DNA of 64,000 nt, from NCBI GenBank assembly GCA_027487435.1, contig JAIYDP010000116.1, positions 1 through 64,000 of the forward strand, given 5' to 3'. Numbering within the stretch: position 1 is the first letter of the stretch; each line of letters opens with the position of its first letter. Under the pieces are notes generated by a model. The model was not told the origin of the DNA, ran no database searches, and was given only the letters and a program-made list of their open reading frames with translations. The position numbers and the translations under genes are program-made. Shown here piece after piece: positions 8,945 to 16,930 of this stretch. Source of the stretch: Verrucomicrobiaceae bacterium (GTDB lineage Bacteria > Verrucomicrobiota > Verrucomicrobiia > Verrucomicrobiales > Akkermansiaceae).

Positions 8945-8989
8945 GTCGTGAGACTCTGTGAAATCTGCTTGTTCATCAATGGGAAAATT

Positions 8990-9005
8990 CTTCGATTTTT
9001 CGAAG
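8990..9005 (-). promoter_or_regulatory. Palindrome upstream of the cas operon
   Basis: CTTCGATTTTTCGAAG is a perfect inverted repeat (CTTCGA-TTTT-TCGAAG) 45 bp before the start codon of the first operon gene, inside the likely promoter region. It could be an operator or an RNA hairpin in the 5' leader. No regulator gene is adjacent. Confidence 0.35.
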
Positions 9006-9254
9006 TGTGATGCATTCTAACCGAAGCAACATATAAGCTTCAATCTCTAAGTAGAAGAGATACCTGAAAACTGAATGATCCATGGATTTCTCCATGAAAA
9101 AAAATGGGGAATGTTGCGAGATTACGTCCAAAAATTCACGGCATCATTTTGGCTTAGAAACCAACCACTCTTGCTCGACGCCTTCATATTACCAGCTTGT
9201 CGGAGATTTCCAAGCGCCATGCCAATGCGGAATCAAACTAGGGATTCTGGTTCA

Positions 9255-9375
9255 AACGGGCTGAAAACTCGACCCTTGCGGCATTACGCAACGCCACATT
9301 CCGCCATGGAGCGTGCTTTCAGCCCTCGTGAATTTGTTCACATTAACACCTAGCGCGTAGCACTAGGCTGGTATG
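9255..9375. repeat. REP-like palindromic dispersed element, copy 1
   Basis: The right part, with GCTTTCAGCCCTCG at 9314-9327 and the hairpin CCTAGCGCGTAGCACTAGG at about 9349-9367 followed by CTGGTAT, closely matches the reverse complement of the element at 54919-55083 (ATACCAGCCTAG...CGCTAGG). The left part has a GGGCTGAAA that can pair with TTTCAGCCC. It lies between the cas operon promoter and the phosphatase gene, in a 491-bp gene-free stretch that otherwise holds only the palindrome at 8990 and a short CATGGA/TCCATG hairpin at 9081-9096. I see no transposase. Confidence 0.6.
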
Positions 9376-9435
9376 ATCATGCACCCTTGGCGCGCAAGAG
9401 TGAATGCATGCTTAGTGTTTGAAAATTTCTGTATT

Positions 9436-10338
9436 TTACATCGCATCGAGCTTCCGGTCTGGTTCTAGGCCGTTGCCTTCGATTTCGATTCTGTTTGCAT
9501 AGCAATGCACGACGGCATAGGCACTGTCTTTTTCGGTCTCGACCATGCCCTTGAAATTCACGTAGTGGCAATGTGCTTTCTGCGCGTAGTTGCCTTGGTG
9601 GTTGTGTCCGTTCATCCATGCGGCGACGTTATCGAAGCGATCAATCAACGAAATGACTTCAGACGCATCCAACAAGTTGGCCGGCACGGCGGGGAAAATC
9701 GGGTAGTGATTGAAGAGGATGACTCGTTGCTTTGCTTCCTTGGCGGCAGCAAGTTCTTTTTCCAACCACGCCATTTGCACAGCTCCGATGGCAGTATCTC
9801 CGGGGTTACTCGTTCGGCCCAATTTCTTTGCCATTTCGTTGAGCGTTTTCTTGGCAGCAGCAGTGCGCGGATCATTCGCAGCATGTCGCCACACGCTGGT
9901 GTCTGAGCCATCGAGGAACACCAAACGCCAGCCTTTGATCACTTGGGAATGGTAGGATTTTTCTAAACCAATGGCGGCAAGAACGTTGGTTTTATCGGCA
10001 TCGGCGACGCTGAAATCGTGGTTGCCAAGGATGGGATAGTGCGTGGATTTCAACTTCGTGTAGCGCTCCATCACCGAGGAAAAGCTGACAAAATCTCGAT
10101 CAATGAGATCGCCAAGAGTCACGGTGAAATCTAACTTTCGTGCATTGAGGTCGGTGATTGCGGTCTCCAGCTTGCTCAAGGAGTTGCGATAAAATCGCGT
10201 CGCGATGGGATCGGCATCGGCGTATTGCGGATCAGCAATGACCGCGAAGGAAAGCTCCGCTGCATCGGGCTCCACGGCAGCAGAACTTTTTACAAAAACG
10301 AGCGGTAAGGTGACTTTAAGAAATGCCCTGCGTTTCAT
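9436..10338 (-). CDS. Tat-exported metallophosphatase, ADP-ribose/CDP-alcohol pyrophosphatase-like
   Basis: Calcineurin-like phosphoesterase of 300 residues. The N-terminus MKRRAFLKVTLPLVFV is a twin-arginine signal (RRAFLK), so the enzyme should act in the periplasm after folding with its metals. Metal-binding blocks follow the family order: IADPQYAD, TLGDLIDRD, ILGNHDF, LFNHYPIF, NGHNHQGNY. IADPQYAD near the start and GLEPDR at the C-terminus resemble Mn-dependent ADP-ribose/CDP-alcohol diphosphatase (ADPRM). The likely reaction is hydrolysis of a nucleotide diphosphate linkage, with substrate unknown. It is a single gene on the minus strand, about 490 bp upstream of the cas operon and separated from it by a repeat element, so I do not count it as part of the CRISPR system. 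ATG at 10338. Confidence 0.85.
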   Translation of the reverse strand: MKRRAFLKVTLPLVFVKSSAAVEPDAAELSFAVIADPQYADADPIATRFYRNSLSKLETAITDLNARKLDFTVTLGDLIDRDFVSFSSVMERYTKLKSTHYPILGNHDFSVADADKTNVLAAIGLEKSYHSQVIKGWRLVFLDGSDTSVWRHAANDPRTAAAKKTLNEMAKKLGRTSNPGDTAIGAVQMAWLEKELAAAKEAKQRVILFNHYPIFPAVPANLLDASEVISLIDRFDNVAAWMNGHNHQGNYAQKAHCHYVNFKGMVETEKDSAYAVVHCYANRIEIEGNGLEPDRKLDAM

Positions 10339-10523
10339 GCTGAGATCCTAGCTAGGCCTAGAAACGTTGCAAGAGAGAAACCAATCATGTTGTCCCTACG
10401 AATCCGTGAAAAGGACTGGACTTCGTCGTTGCATGCGGCCATTTCGAACACCAAGGAGGCAGAGAACACGGTGTTCTTGGCAAAAGTAAAAACTTTCCTA
10501 TTTTCTTCTTGCTTGTCCTGAAC

Positions 10524-10541
10524 TTTCAGTAAATACTGAAA
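10524..10541 (+). promoter_or_regulatory. Perfect 18-bp palindrome, putative operator
   Basis: TTTCAGTAAATACTGAAA reads TTTCAGTA-AA-TACTGAAA, a perfect inverted repeat with arms of 8 and a 2-bp centre. It ends 18 bp before the ATG of the DCC-family gene and just upstream of its GAAAGG ribosome-binding site (10548-10553). Shape and place suggest the binding site of a dimeric repressor controlling the four-gene operon. No regulator gene is next to it. Confidence 0.6.
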
Positions 10542-10559
10542 ACAACCGAAAGGTTTATC

Positions 10560-11015
10560 ATGAAAACACCGAAACAAACAACGAGCATTGAAGTCTTCTA
10601 TGACGGGCGTTGCGGCATGTGTTGCACGTTCCATGAATGGATTAACCAACAACCGAGAGCCTTTGCGATAGATTTTATTCCTTACCAAGCGGAGCGCGCA
10701 GAACATGTGTTTCCTGGAATCGGCACGCTCGATCCAGCGCGTGAGATGATTGTGAGGACGGATCAAGGAGAGATATTTCGAGGAGCGGAAGCCTGGGTGA
10801 TGTGCCTCTTCAGTTGTGCCAATCATCAAGTCGCAGCGCGAAGACTTGCCAGCCCGCATTTGCTGCCAGTGGCGATTCGCGCCTGTCGCGTGCTCGCCGC
10901 GAACCGACATGCGCTGAGCAAGGTTTTTTTTCGGAAGAAAGATCAAGCGGTGCGCCAAACTTTGCATGAAATGGCAACGCCGAAATGCACAAGCGACTTC
11001 TGCCTAACAAAATAA
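10560..11015 (+). CDS. DCC family thiol-disulfide oxidoreductase-like protein (DUF393)
   Basis: 151-residue protein with the family signature near the start, VFYDGRCGMCCTFHEWI (residues 12-28): the DxxCxxC pattern of DCC/DUF393 proteins, thought to have a thioredoxin-like fold. Asp-Gly-Arg-Cys-Gly-Met-Cys is a CxxC redox pair followed by a third Cys. It is the first of four tightly packed genes, 18 bp before the first membrane protein, behind a palindromic operator and a good GAAAGG ribosome-binding site. Substrate unknown. Joined to two membrane proteins and a membrane acyltransferase, it may supply or sense redox state for a membrane lipid modification, which is inference. Confidence 0.82.
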   Translation: MKTPKQTTSIEVFYDGRCGMCCTFHEWINQQPRAFAIDFIPYQAERAEHVFPGIGTLDPAREMIVRTDQGEIFRGAEAWVMCLFSCANHQVAARRLASPHLLPVAIRACRVLAANRHALSKVFFRKKDQAVRQTLHEMATPKCTSDFCLTK

Positions 11016-11033
11016 TCTAACGAAAAAAACGCC

Positions 11034-11438
11034 ATGGAAACACAGATGATAGAAAACGGCTTGCGCCTCGCCGGAGCGATGCTCACGGGCTTAGTGGTCG
11101 CGAATTTTGTCGCGGCAAGGCGCTGGAACTATGCGGACAACCTCGCAGGTGTGGCGACGATCGTTCGTCAAATTTTCTACGTGCATTGCGCATATATCGT
11201 CGCGATCATCGCAGCGCTTGCGATGCTTTGCCTCGGTTGGCCAGAACTGCTTTTGCAGGACGGCATGGGGCGGGTGTTGTCAGGGTATTTTTCGTTATTT
11301 TGGTTGAGCCGGGTGATCGTTCAGATGACCTACTATGATCGAAAGTTACGTCGCAAGGATCGCGGCTGGGATGTTTTCTTTCTCGCCGTATTTTTCACCC
11401 TCGCCCTGATCTTCGGGGTCGCTGCTTATCAACCATGA
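11034..11438 (+). CDS. Small integral membrane protein
   Basis: 134 residues, mostly hydrophobic, with about four transmembrane helices (around 10-25, 48-68, 83-98, 112-130). A conserved-looking loop VQMTYYDRKLRRKDRGWD separates the last two. I do not recognise a family. It overlaps the next gene by 4 bases (ATGA at 11435-11438), and the two proteins are alike in size and layout, so they may form a pair in the membrane together with the acyltransferase at 11863-12762. Confidence 0.75.
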   Translation: METQMIENGLRLAGAMLTGLVVANFVAARRWNYADNLAGVATIVRQIFYVHCAYIVAIIAALAMLCLGWPELLLQDGMGRVLSGYFSLFWLSRVIVQMTYYDRKLRRKDRGWDVFFLAVFFTLALIFGVAAYQP

Positions 11439-11866
11439 AGACCTTATTGGAAATCGGAATTCAGATCGGTGGTTGGTCATTGGTCGCATTGTGCATCGGC
11501 AGCTTGTGGATTCCCAAGGTGCTGGGATGGAAAAATCATCTTCCGAGTTTACCGCCATTGATGCGCGAGCTTTGGTGGACGTATTCGCTCTATGTCTGGA
11601 GCAGTCATGTTTTTTTCTCGGTGCTGTTGTTGTGCTATGGCGGATGGCTGATGTCGGGATCGGGCGCGGCGATAGCGATGAATGCCTTCATGTTGCTGTG
11701 GTGGGGCGTGCGATTGTGGTTGCAGTTTTTCGGATTTGATTTCCAAGATCTTGCTGAAAGCGCCTTCCATCGTGCTGCGAAACATGTATTGACCGCGTTG
11801 TTCATCGGCCTCGTTGTGCTGCTGGCTAGCTTGCTATTTTGGAACATCGGTCTTCTCTCGCCATGA
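11435..11866 (+). CDS. Small integral membrane protein
   Basis: 143 residues with about four transmembrane helices: 9-27, 51-69, 77-97 and 117-140. Its layout resembles the protein before it, including the aromatic stretch WWTYSLYVWSSHVFF where the neighbour has FYVHCAYIVAII, so the two may be distant paralogues. Start and stop both lie in ATGA overlaps, showing strict co-translation with the upstream membrane protein and the downstream MBOAT protein. Function unknown. Confidence 0.75.
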   Translation: MKTLLEIGIQIGGWSLVALCIGSLWIPKVLGWKNHLPSLPPLMRELWWTYSLYVWSSHVFFSVLLLCYGGWLMSGSGAAIAMNAFMLLWWGVRLWLQFFGFDFQDLAESAFHRAAKHVLTALFIGLVVLLASLLFWNIGLLSP

Positions 11867-12762
11867 TTGCTAGCATCCCCATTCTCGTGCTGATCGGCAT
11901 CGCCTGCGGGCCTGTGCTTGCGAAACGCAAAGCCGTCCACTTGAGAAGCATCGGCTGGTTGATCGTGATGATGCTCTTGCTGGCAACGCATTTCGCGATG
12001 CAAAACGAAGCGCCCTTCCTGCGCATGATCGGCTTCTGCTGCGTGTTGTTGGGTGGAATGAAAGGCCTCGTTTATGCCGAGTGGGCGTGCAGGGAAACAC
12101 TGCTGCTACGCCGCTATGCAATCTTCTCGCTCTTATGGTTTGGCATGGATCCGGGTACTTTCCTCTCGCGCCGCGTGGGTCTCACATGGAAAAACGATGT
12201 GGTAGTCGGCGCGGGGTTGACGTTGCTCGGCATCCTTGGTTCGTGGGCAGTATGGCTGATGGGATGGCGACACATTTTCGTCATGTTTGTGCCGCTGAGC
12301 CTTGGATTTCACTTCGGAGTGCTACGGATTCTCAAGGGCCTGCTGCGGCGCAGCGGATTTCCGGTGCGGACACTATTTCCGAATCTGCTCGAAGCAAAAG
12401 GCGTAGCGGACTTTTGGAGCCGTCGTTGGAATGTGGGTTACTCGCAGATGATGCAACGCCTCGTGGGCCGACACGTGGAGGACATGTATGGAAAAAGTGC
12501 CGGAGTCATGGCAGTTTTCATGGCTTCGGGATTGCTTCATGAAATCGCCATCACTGTGCCGGTGCGCGCGGGCTACGGACTCCCGACCTTGTATTTTTTC
12601 CTGCATGGCATCTTGACCTTATGGGAAGGAAAATCCAAGCGACCCATCGGCAAAATCCCCGCGCTGCTTGCCGTCGGCATCCCTTTGCCATGGCTCTTTC
12701 CAACCGCGTTTCAAAATGAGGTCATCGCGCCAGTGCTTGAGGTGTTTGGGCGAATATCTTGA
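11863..12762 (+). CDS. MBOAT/wax-synthase-like membrane acyltransferase
   Basis: 299-residue polytopic membrane protein. FWSRRWNVGYSQMMQRLV in the middle and ASGLLHEIAI further on match the pattern of plant-type wax synthase and related membrane-bound O-acyltransferases (F-WGRRWN, then a catalytic His in a helix). Such enzymes move an acyl group from a thioester to an alcohol within the membrane. I took the ATG at 11863, eight codons inside the longest frame, because it forms an ATGA overlap with the preceding gene. Last gene of the DCC-membrane-membrane-MBOAT operon; 101 bp separate it from the TonB receptor. Wax-ester synthesis is one option, acylation of another polyprenyl or sterol-like alcohol another. 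Confidence 0.78.
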   Translation: MIASIPILVLIGIACGPVLAKRKAVHLRSIGWLIVMMLLLATHFAMQNEAPFLRMIGFCCVLLGGMKGLVYAEWACRETLLLRRYAIFSLLWFGMDPGTFLSRRVGLTWKNDVVVGAGLTLLGILGSWAVWLMGWRHIFVMFVPLSLGFHFGVLRILKGLLRRSGFPVRTLFPNLLEAKGVADFWSRRWNVGYSQMMQRLVGRHVEDMYGKSAGVMAVFMASGLLHEIAITVPVRAGYGLPTLYFFLHGILTLWEGKSKRPIGKIPALLAVGIPLPWLFPTAFQNEVIAPVLEVFGRIS

Positions 12763-12863
12763 TGTGCGCGGTATCATGTGGATTTTTCGTTGGAGACTTG
12801 CGCTAACGAAATATTTCTTCAATTTTCTTGTAGGAGCACATCTTTTACATTAGCACTTCTTTG

Positions 12864-14942
12864 ATGCAAACTCGTTTCTCGCTGTCAATCCTATCTCTGT
12901 TCACCATGTCGCTCACCTGTGTGCATGCCGCAGAAGAGGCAAAAGTAGAGCCTGTTTCAGCAGAGATGTTAGAACAAATCGTAGTCACGGCAAACCGCTC
13001 AAACCAAACTTTGTATGAGCAAATTTTGCCTGCCAATGTTCTTTCGCAAGATCGATTGCTGTTGCGCATCGAACCCTCGCTCGGTGAGACACTCAATCGC
13101 CTCCCTGGAGTTAGCTCTTCCTATTTTGCGCCCGGCTCCAGCCGCCCCATCCTCCGTGGCCTTGGAGATGACCGCGTGCGGATGTTGCAAAATGGCACTT
13201 CGCTGCTGGATGTTTCCAAAGTCAGTCCCGACCACGCAGTGACGGTGGATCCGCTTTCACTGCAATCCATCGAGGTCGTTCGCGGTCCTGCCACCCTGCT
13301 CTATGGGCCGAACACGATAGGCGGAGTCGTAAATGTGATCGATAACCGGATCGCGGAAAAGCGATTCACTGGAAGCTATCCGCAGGGGCGCATCGACGTC
13401 ATGGGCGGCACCGCTGACAACTCGCTCACCGAAAGTGCCGAGTTCAACTGGGGCACAGGACCATGGGTGTATCACTTGGATATCTTTCATCGTGAAACGG
13501 AAAACATCGAGATCCCCGGCTTTGCCCGCTCTGCGGCACAACGAGCTCTAGACGATCCAGGCGATCCACAACCATTTGGCAAACTTCCTAACAGTTTCTC
13601 CAACTCCGAAGGCTTAGGTCTCGGTGTTTCGCATGTTTTTGACAAAGGCTTCCTCGGATTTTCCTATTCTGGCATCAACTCAGATTATGGCACTGTCGGC
13701 GAGCCCGATGTATTCATCGACCTCGAGCAACGGCGCTGGGACGTGCGCGGTGCCGTTTACGAGCCAAATGTTTTTTTGCGCGAGATGCGTTTCAATTTCG
13801 GCTACACCGATTACACCCACACCGAGTTTGAGGGTAGTGATGTAGGGACCTTGTTTAACACCGATGGATTCAATGGTCGGCTCGAATTCCTCCACCAAGC
13901 CATTGCTGGCTTCGAAGGGACATTTGGATACGAAATTCAGTCCACGGATTTTTCTGCTAATGGCGACGAGGCGTTTTTGCCATCGGTAGAAACACAGAAA
14001 CATTCGTTGTTTTTCTTTGAGGAAAAGCAAGTCGGGAAAGCGAGATTCCAATTTGGCGCACGCTACGATCATCATAGCAATGAGAGCATGACCAGCGTAG
14101 CCTTTGGACCAGGGTTGAACCGCGACATGGGTGTCTTTAGCACCTCTGCTGGCATCATTTACAACCTAACGGAAAACTACGCCGCCACGGCCTCTGCTGC
14201 CTACACCCAGCGACCACCGACGTATGTGGAAATGTTTGCTGACGGCCCTCACGCGGCTACTGGGACGTTTGAAGTGGGTAATGCGAATCTTGATCAAGAG
14301 CAGTCCTTTTCACTGGATCTTAGCATTCGCAAAAAGCAGGGCTGGATCACAGGCACTGCCAGCACATTCTTCTATCGCTTCAATGATTACATCAATCTCG
14401 GCAATACTGGCGCTACGGATCCTATCGATGATTTGCCAATCTTTGCCTTTGCGGCGACCGATGCCGACTTCTATGGCTTCGAGCTCGAATCCGTCTTCCA
14501 TCTTTTCGGTGCTGTGACCGCCCCTGACGACGATCAGCAAACTACCGCCGCTACTGCGGGCGAGGATCGTCTTGACATGATTTTACGCGCCGACTTCGTC
14601 CATGCAGAAGATCGCTCGTCGGGTGATGCACTCCCACGCATTCCGCCCTTCCGTCTCAGCACTGCGTTCGAATACGAAAGAGGCCCGCTGACAGCCAGTG
14701 TCGAAGGACAATATTCCGCAGAGCAGAATCGCACCGCGGACTTCGAGCTTCCAACAGACAGCTTCTTCCTCATCAATGCCGGCATCAGTTACAAAACGAG
14801 ACTCGCTGGCCTGGATTCGCTCTGCTACCTCCGCGGGGTGAATCTCACCAATGAAGAAGCACGTTTGAGCACATCATTTCTCAAAGACGTAGCACCACTT
14901 GCCGGAAGAGGCGTGATCACTGGCATTCGTTTGACGTTCTAA
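12864..14942 (+). CDS. TonB-dependent outer-membrane receptor, ZnuD-like
   Basis: 692-residue outer-membrane receptor. Signal peptide MQTRFSLSILSLFTMSLTCVHA, then a plug domain with EQIVVTANR (TonB box region), RGLGDDRVRMLQNG and VVRGPATLLYGPNTIGGVVNVID, then a 22-strand-type barrel ending in aromatic ITGIRLTF. Details such as the stretch QRPPTYVEMFADGPHAATGTFEVGN and the DADFYGFELE motif resemble the ZnuD group of zinc receptors, but the histidine-rich zinc loop of Neisseria ZnuD is not seen; only a single HH (near HHSNESM) stands out. The ligand could be zinc, another metal or a small chelate. TTG at 12861 is an alternative start. No TonB/ExbBD genes are nearby, and I see no Zur or Fur box. 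Confidence 0.85.
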   Translation: MQTRFSLSILSLFTMSLTCVHAAEEAKVEPVSAEMLEQIVVTANRSNQTLYEQILPANVLSQDRLLLRIEPSLGETLNRLPGVSSSYFAPGSSRPILRGLGDDRVRMLQNGTSLLDVSKVSPDHAVTVDPLSLQSIEVVRGPATLLYGPNTIGGVVNVIDNRIAEKRFTGSYPQGRIDVMGGTADNSLTESAEFNWGTGPWVYHLDIFHRETENIEIPGFARSAAQRALDDPGDPQPFGKLPNSFSNSEGLGLGVSHVFDKGFLGFSYSGINSDYGTVGEPDVFIDLEQRRWDVRGAVYEPNVFLREMRFNFGYTDYTHTEFEGSDVGTLFNTDGFNGRLEFLHQAIAGFEGTFGYEIQSTDFSANGDEAFLPSVETQKHSLFFFEEKQVGKARFQFGARYDHHSNESMTSVAFGPGLNRDMGVFSTSAGIIYNLTENYAATASAAYTQRPPTYVEMFADGPHAATGTFEVGNANLDQEQSFSLDLSIRKKQGWITGTASTFFYRFNDYINLGNTGATDPIDDLPIFAFAATDADFYGFELESVFHLFGAVTAPDDDQQTTAATAGEDRLDMILRADFVHAEDRSSGDALPRIPPFRLSTAFEYERGPLTASVEGQYSAEQNRTADFELPTDSFFLINAGISYKTRLAGLDSLCYLRGVNLTNEEARLSTSFLKDVAPLAGRGVITGIRLTF

Positions 14943-15035
14943 CAGATCTAGGCAAAGCATTGACGTTCGAGTCGATCAACGTTTGCCATATCGGCGGCAA
15001 GATGCTTGAATCCGACTTTTGCAAGCGTCTCTTCT

Positions 15036-15980
15036 ATGTCTGGAAAAACATCATTCTTCTGGCCGCTATTCTGGCAGGTATTCGGCCTAGCCTTTTGTGC
15101 GATCTTTGCATTTGCGGGATATGCTTTCACTTCTGATTATGTGCATGCGTGGTGGCAATGGCATATCGAACATTCACAGAACATCATTTCCCCACAGTCA
15201 TTTGATCTTTCCCAGATGGGGAATCTGCTCGTTCTCGGCTATTTCTTTTTCCTAGCTGGAAGCGCGTTCACCATTTCGCTCGTGGTGTCTCTTTTTCAGC
15301 AACGAAAGATCGCCAAACTCAAGAAGACATTTCCCGATGAACAATGGAAACACCACGCCGACTGGTCCGATCGGGGTTTTGCTGATGAACTCTATCGAGC
15401 TTCTTTTATGCAATTGATTTGGGCGATCGTGACCATCATCTATTTGTTGCCGTATTTCCATATTCTCATCACCGAAAGATTGGATTATTTCGATCCCGCA
15501 ACCTACCTCGCTTGGATCCCTATCCTCCTTTGCGGTTATTTGGTATATGTTGTTGTCAAAGGCATGCGTCATCGCAAGTTCGCTGGTCGTTGTTTCCTGC
15601 ATTTGCGGAATTCTCCTAACCTCGGTGAGGAGATCGAAGGAAGCATCGATATCACGAATACCATCGATACTAACACGTCCTTGAAGCTCATCATTCGATG
15701 CAAGAAAACCATTCGTATGCCAGGAAGGAGATACAGCCGAGAGACGACCATTCTCTGGCGGCAGGAAAGGATTGTCATTCCAGAAATGCACCTGCTGAAT
15801 ACAACGCGTTCCATTCCCTTTGCGTTCCGCCTACCTGCAGATTTACCCATCAGTGATGAAAATCACTTGGAATACCCTAGCAACACTTGGGAAATTCACT
15901 TGTGTCATCCTGACCGCGGCATCCTAGCCCAATTTGAGATTCATGTTCGAGCAAACGAAGCAGAAGAAATAGCAGAATAG
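15036..15980 (+). CDS. Membrane protein with C-terminal beta domain
   Basis: 314 residues. Four transmembrane helices: ~8-32, ~60-80, ~125-145 and ~155-176. A soluble ~130-residue C-terminal part follows, rich in beta-type sequence (GRCFLHLRNSPNLGEEIEGSIDI...) and similar in feel to DUF3592 or arrestin-like domains. I place the start at the ATG 15036; a TTG 10 codons upstream is possible. No close family is recognised. It follows the TonB receptor by about 90 bp on the same strand and is followed by a gene-free stretch with a dispersed repeat. Confidence 0.7.
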   Translation: MSGKTSFFWPLFWQVFGLAFCAIFAFAGYAFTSDYVHAWWQWHIEHSQNIISPQSFDLSQMGNLLVLGYFFFLAGSAFTISLVVSLFQQRKIAKLKKTFPDEQWKHHADWSDRGFADELYRASFMQLIWAIVTIIYLLPYFHILITERLDYFDPATYLAWIPILLCGYLVYVVVKGMRHRKFAGRCFLHLRNSPNLGEEIEGSIDITNTIDTNTSLKLIIRCKKTIRMPGRRYSRETTILWRQERIVIPEMHLLNTTRSIPFAFRLPADLPISDENHLEYPSNTWEIHLCHPDRGILAQFEIHVRANEAEEIAE

Positions 15981-16100
15981 CGTTATGGAGTGCATGCAAA
16001 AAAATGCTGCCTACATTCACCAACTCACGGGATTCAAATGATACACCAACCCATGAAACGTTGGTAGCATTTGGAAAAACCAGTCTTGATGAACACGGAT

Positions 16101-16176
16101 TAAACCCGAGTTCCGAAGTAGAGCGACAGAAAGCCTAGCGGCAAATAGCGCCGTTAATTTTAGGATTTCGGGTTTA
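16101..16176 (+). repeat. Short dispersed repeat with inverted ends, copy 1
   Basis: TAAACCCGAGTTCCGAAGTA (16101-16120), followed by GAGCGACAGAAAG, is shared with 49131-49166 (two or three differences) and, in reverse complement, with 41823-41848. In this copy a second, inverted arm GGATTTCGGGTTTA ends at 16176, giving a 14-bp stem with two mismatches. A small CGGC...GCCG hairpin lies between. The element sits 120 bp past the preceding stop in an otherwise empty 264-bp gap. Confidence 0.6.
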
Positions 16177-16244
16177 TTCTACTTTTCTGGTTGCTGCCGG
16201 GAACCAAATGATCCATCTTCGACAATAGCAAAACGAAAAACGTT

Positions 16245-16916
16245 ATGGAACTATTGACCTCTCGAAAATCCCTGATGACTCGCCGTAATGTCATCGCCCG
16301 CAGCATCATGGCCGCTGCATGTTTCACCACGCCTGGCGCGTTTGCGGAGGCGTTGACGCAAACACCGCGACAAACCGAAGGGCCCTTTTATCCTGACCAT
16401 CTGCCTCTCGATACCGACAACGACCTGATCATTCTCAACAACAACACCACTCCCGCTGTGGGCGAGGTGACCTACTTTAGCGGCAGGATTCTCAACGCCT
16501 CAGGTGAGCCTGTGCGTGGTGTAGAAGTAGAAATTTGGCAATGTGATCACGAGGGCGCCTACCTCCACAGCAAAGGCCAGAGCGGCGAGAAACGCGATGC
16601 CAATTTCCAAGGTTTCGGACGATTTCTCACGGGCAGCAAGGGTGAATATCTGTTTCGTACCATTAAGCCTGTCAGCTATCCCGGACGCACGCCTCATATC
16701 CATGTCAAAGTCAAAGCCAAGGGGAAAGATCTGTTAGTCACGCAATGTTACATCAAAGGCGATGAGCGCAATCTCAAGGATATGTTATTCAAAAGGGTGA
16801 AAGACGATAAAGCCCGTGCCTCGTTAGAAGTCGATTTTGTGCCACTAAAAAATTCCAAAGCTGGTGAGCTAGCTGCCAACTTCGATATCGTTCTCGGCAT
16901 GACTCCCGAGAGCTAA
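16245..16916 (+). CDS. Exported intradiol ring-cleavage dioxygenase-like protein
   Basis: 223 residues. The N-terminus has a twin-arginine type signal (LMTRRNVIARSIMAAACF), suggesting export with iron already bound. Family blocks follow: TEGPFYPDHLPLD, a beta sandwich with VRGVEVEIWQCDHEGAYLH, then FRTIKPVSYPGRTPHIHVKV. The last holds the Tyr and the His-x-His ligands; together with the Tyr of GAYLH they form the Tyr2-His2 set of Fe(III) intradiol dioxygenases such as protocatechuate 3,4-dioxygenase. Substrate is probably a catechol. Exported members of this family are common in soil and aquatic bacteria, but their role is poorly known. Alone on the plus strand, convergent with the PIN-domain gene 14 bp downstream. 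Confidence 0.87.
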   Translation: MELLTSRKSLMTRRNVIARSIMAAACFTTPGAFAEALTQTPRQTEGPFYPDHLPLDTDNDLIILNNNTTPAVGEVTYFSGRILNASGEPVRGVEVEIWQCDHEGAYLHSKGQSGEKRDANFQGFGRFLTGSKGEYLFRTIKPVSYPGRTPHIHVKVKAKGKDLLVTQCYIKGDERNLKDMLFKRVKDDKARASLEVDFVPLKNSKAGELAANFDIVLGMTPES

Positions 16917-16930
16917 GGTTGATGTAGGAG

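Noticed and set aside
9081-9096. CATGGA-TTTC-TCCATG hairpin as terminator
   Set aside because: The adjacent run is A on the plus strand, and on the minus strand the T-run comes before the hairpin, so it fits a terminator in neither direction.
9075-9353. 92-residue plus-strand open frame upstream of the cas operon
   Set aside because: It runs through the palindromic repeat element and has no recognisable domain or ribosome-binding site.
9436-10338. Phosphatase as the messenger-degrading enzyme of the CRISPR system
   Set aside because: It carries a Tat signal, has its own promoter region and is separated from the cas operon by about 490 bp with a repeat; a cytosolic role is unlikely.
10335-10967. 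210-residue minus-strand frame opposite the DCC gene
   Set aside because: The plus frame carries the DxxCxxC motif, a ribosome-binding site and an operator; the minus frame shows nothing.
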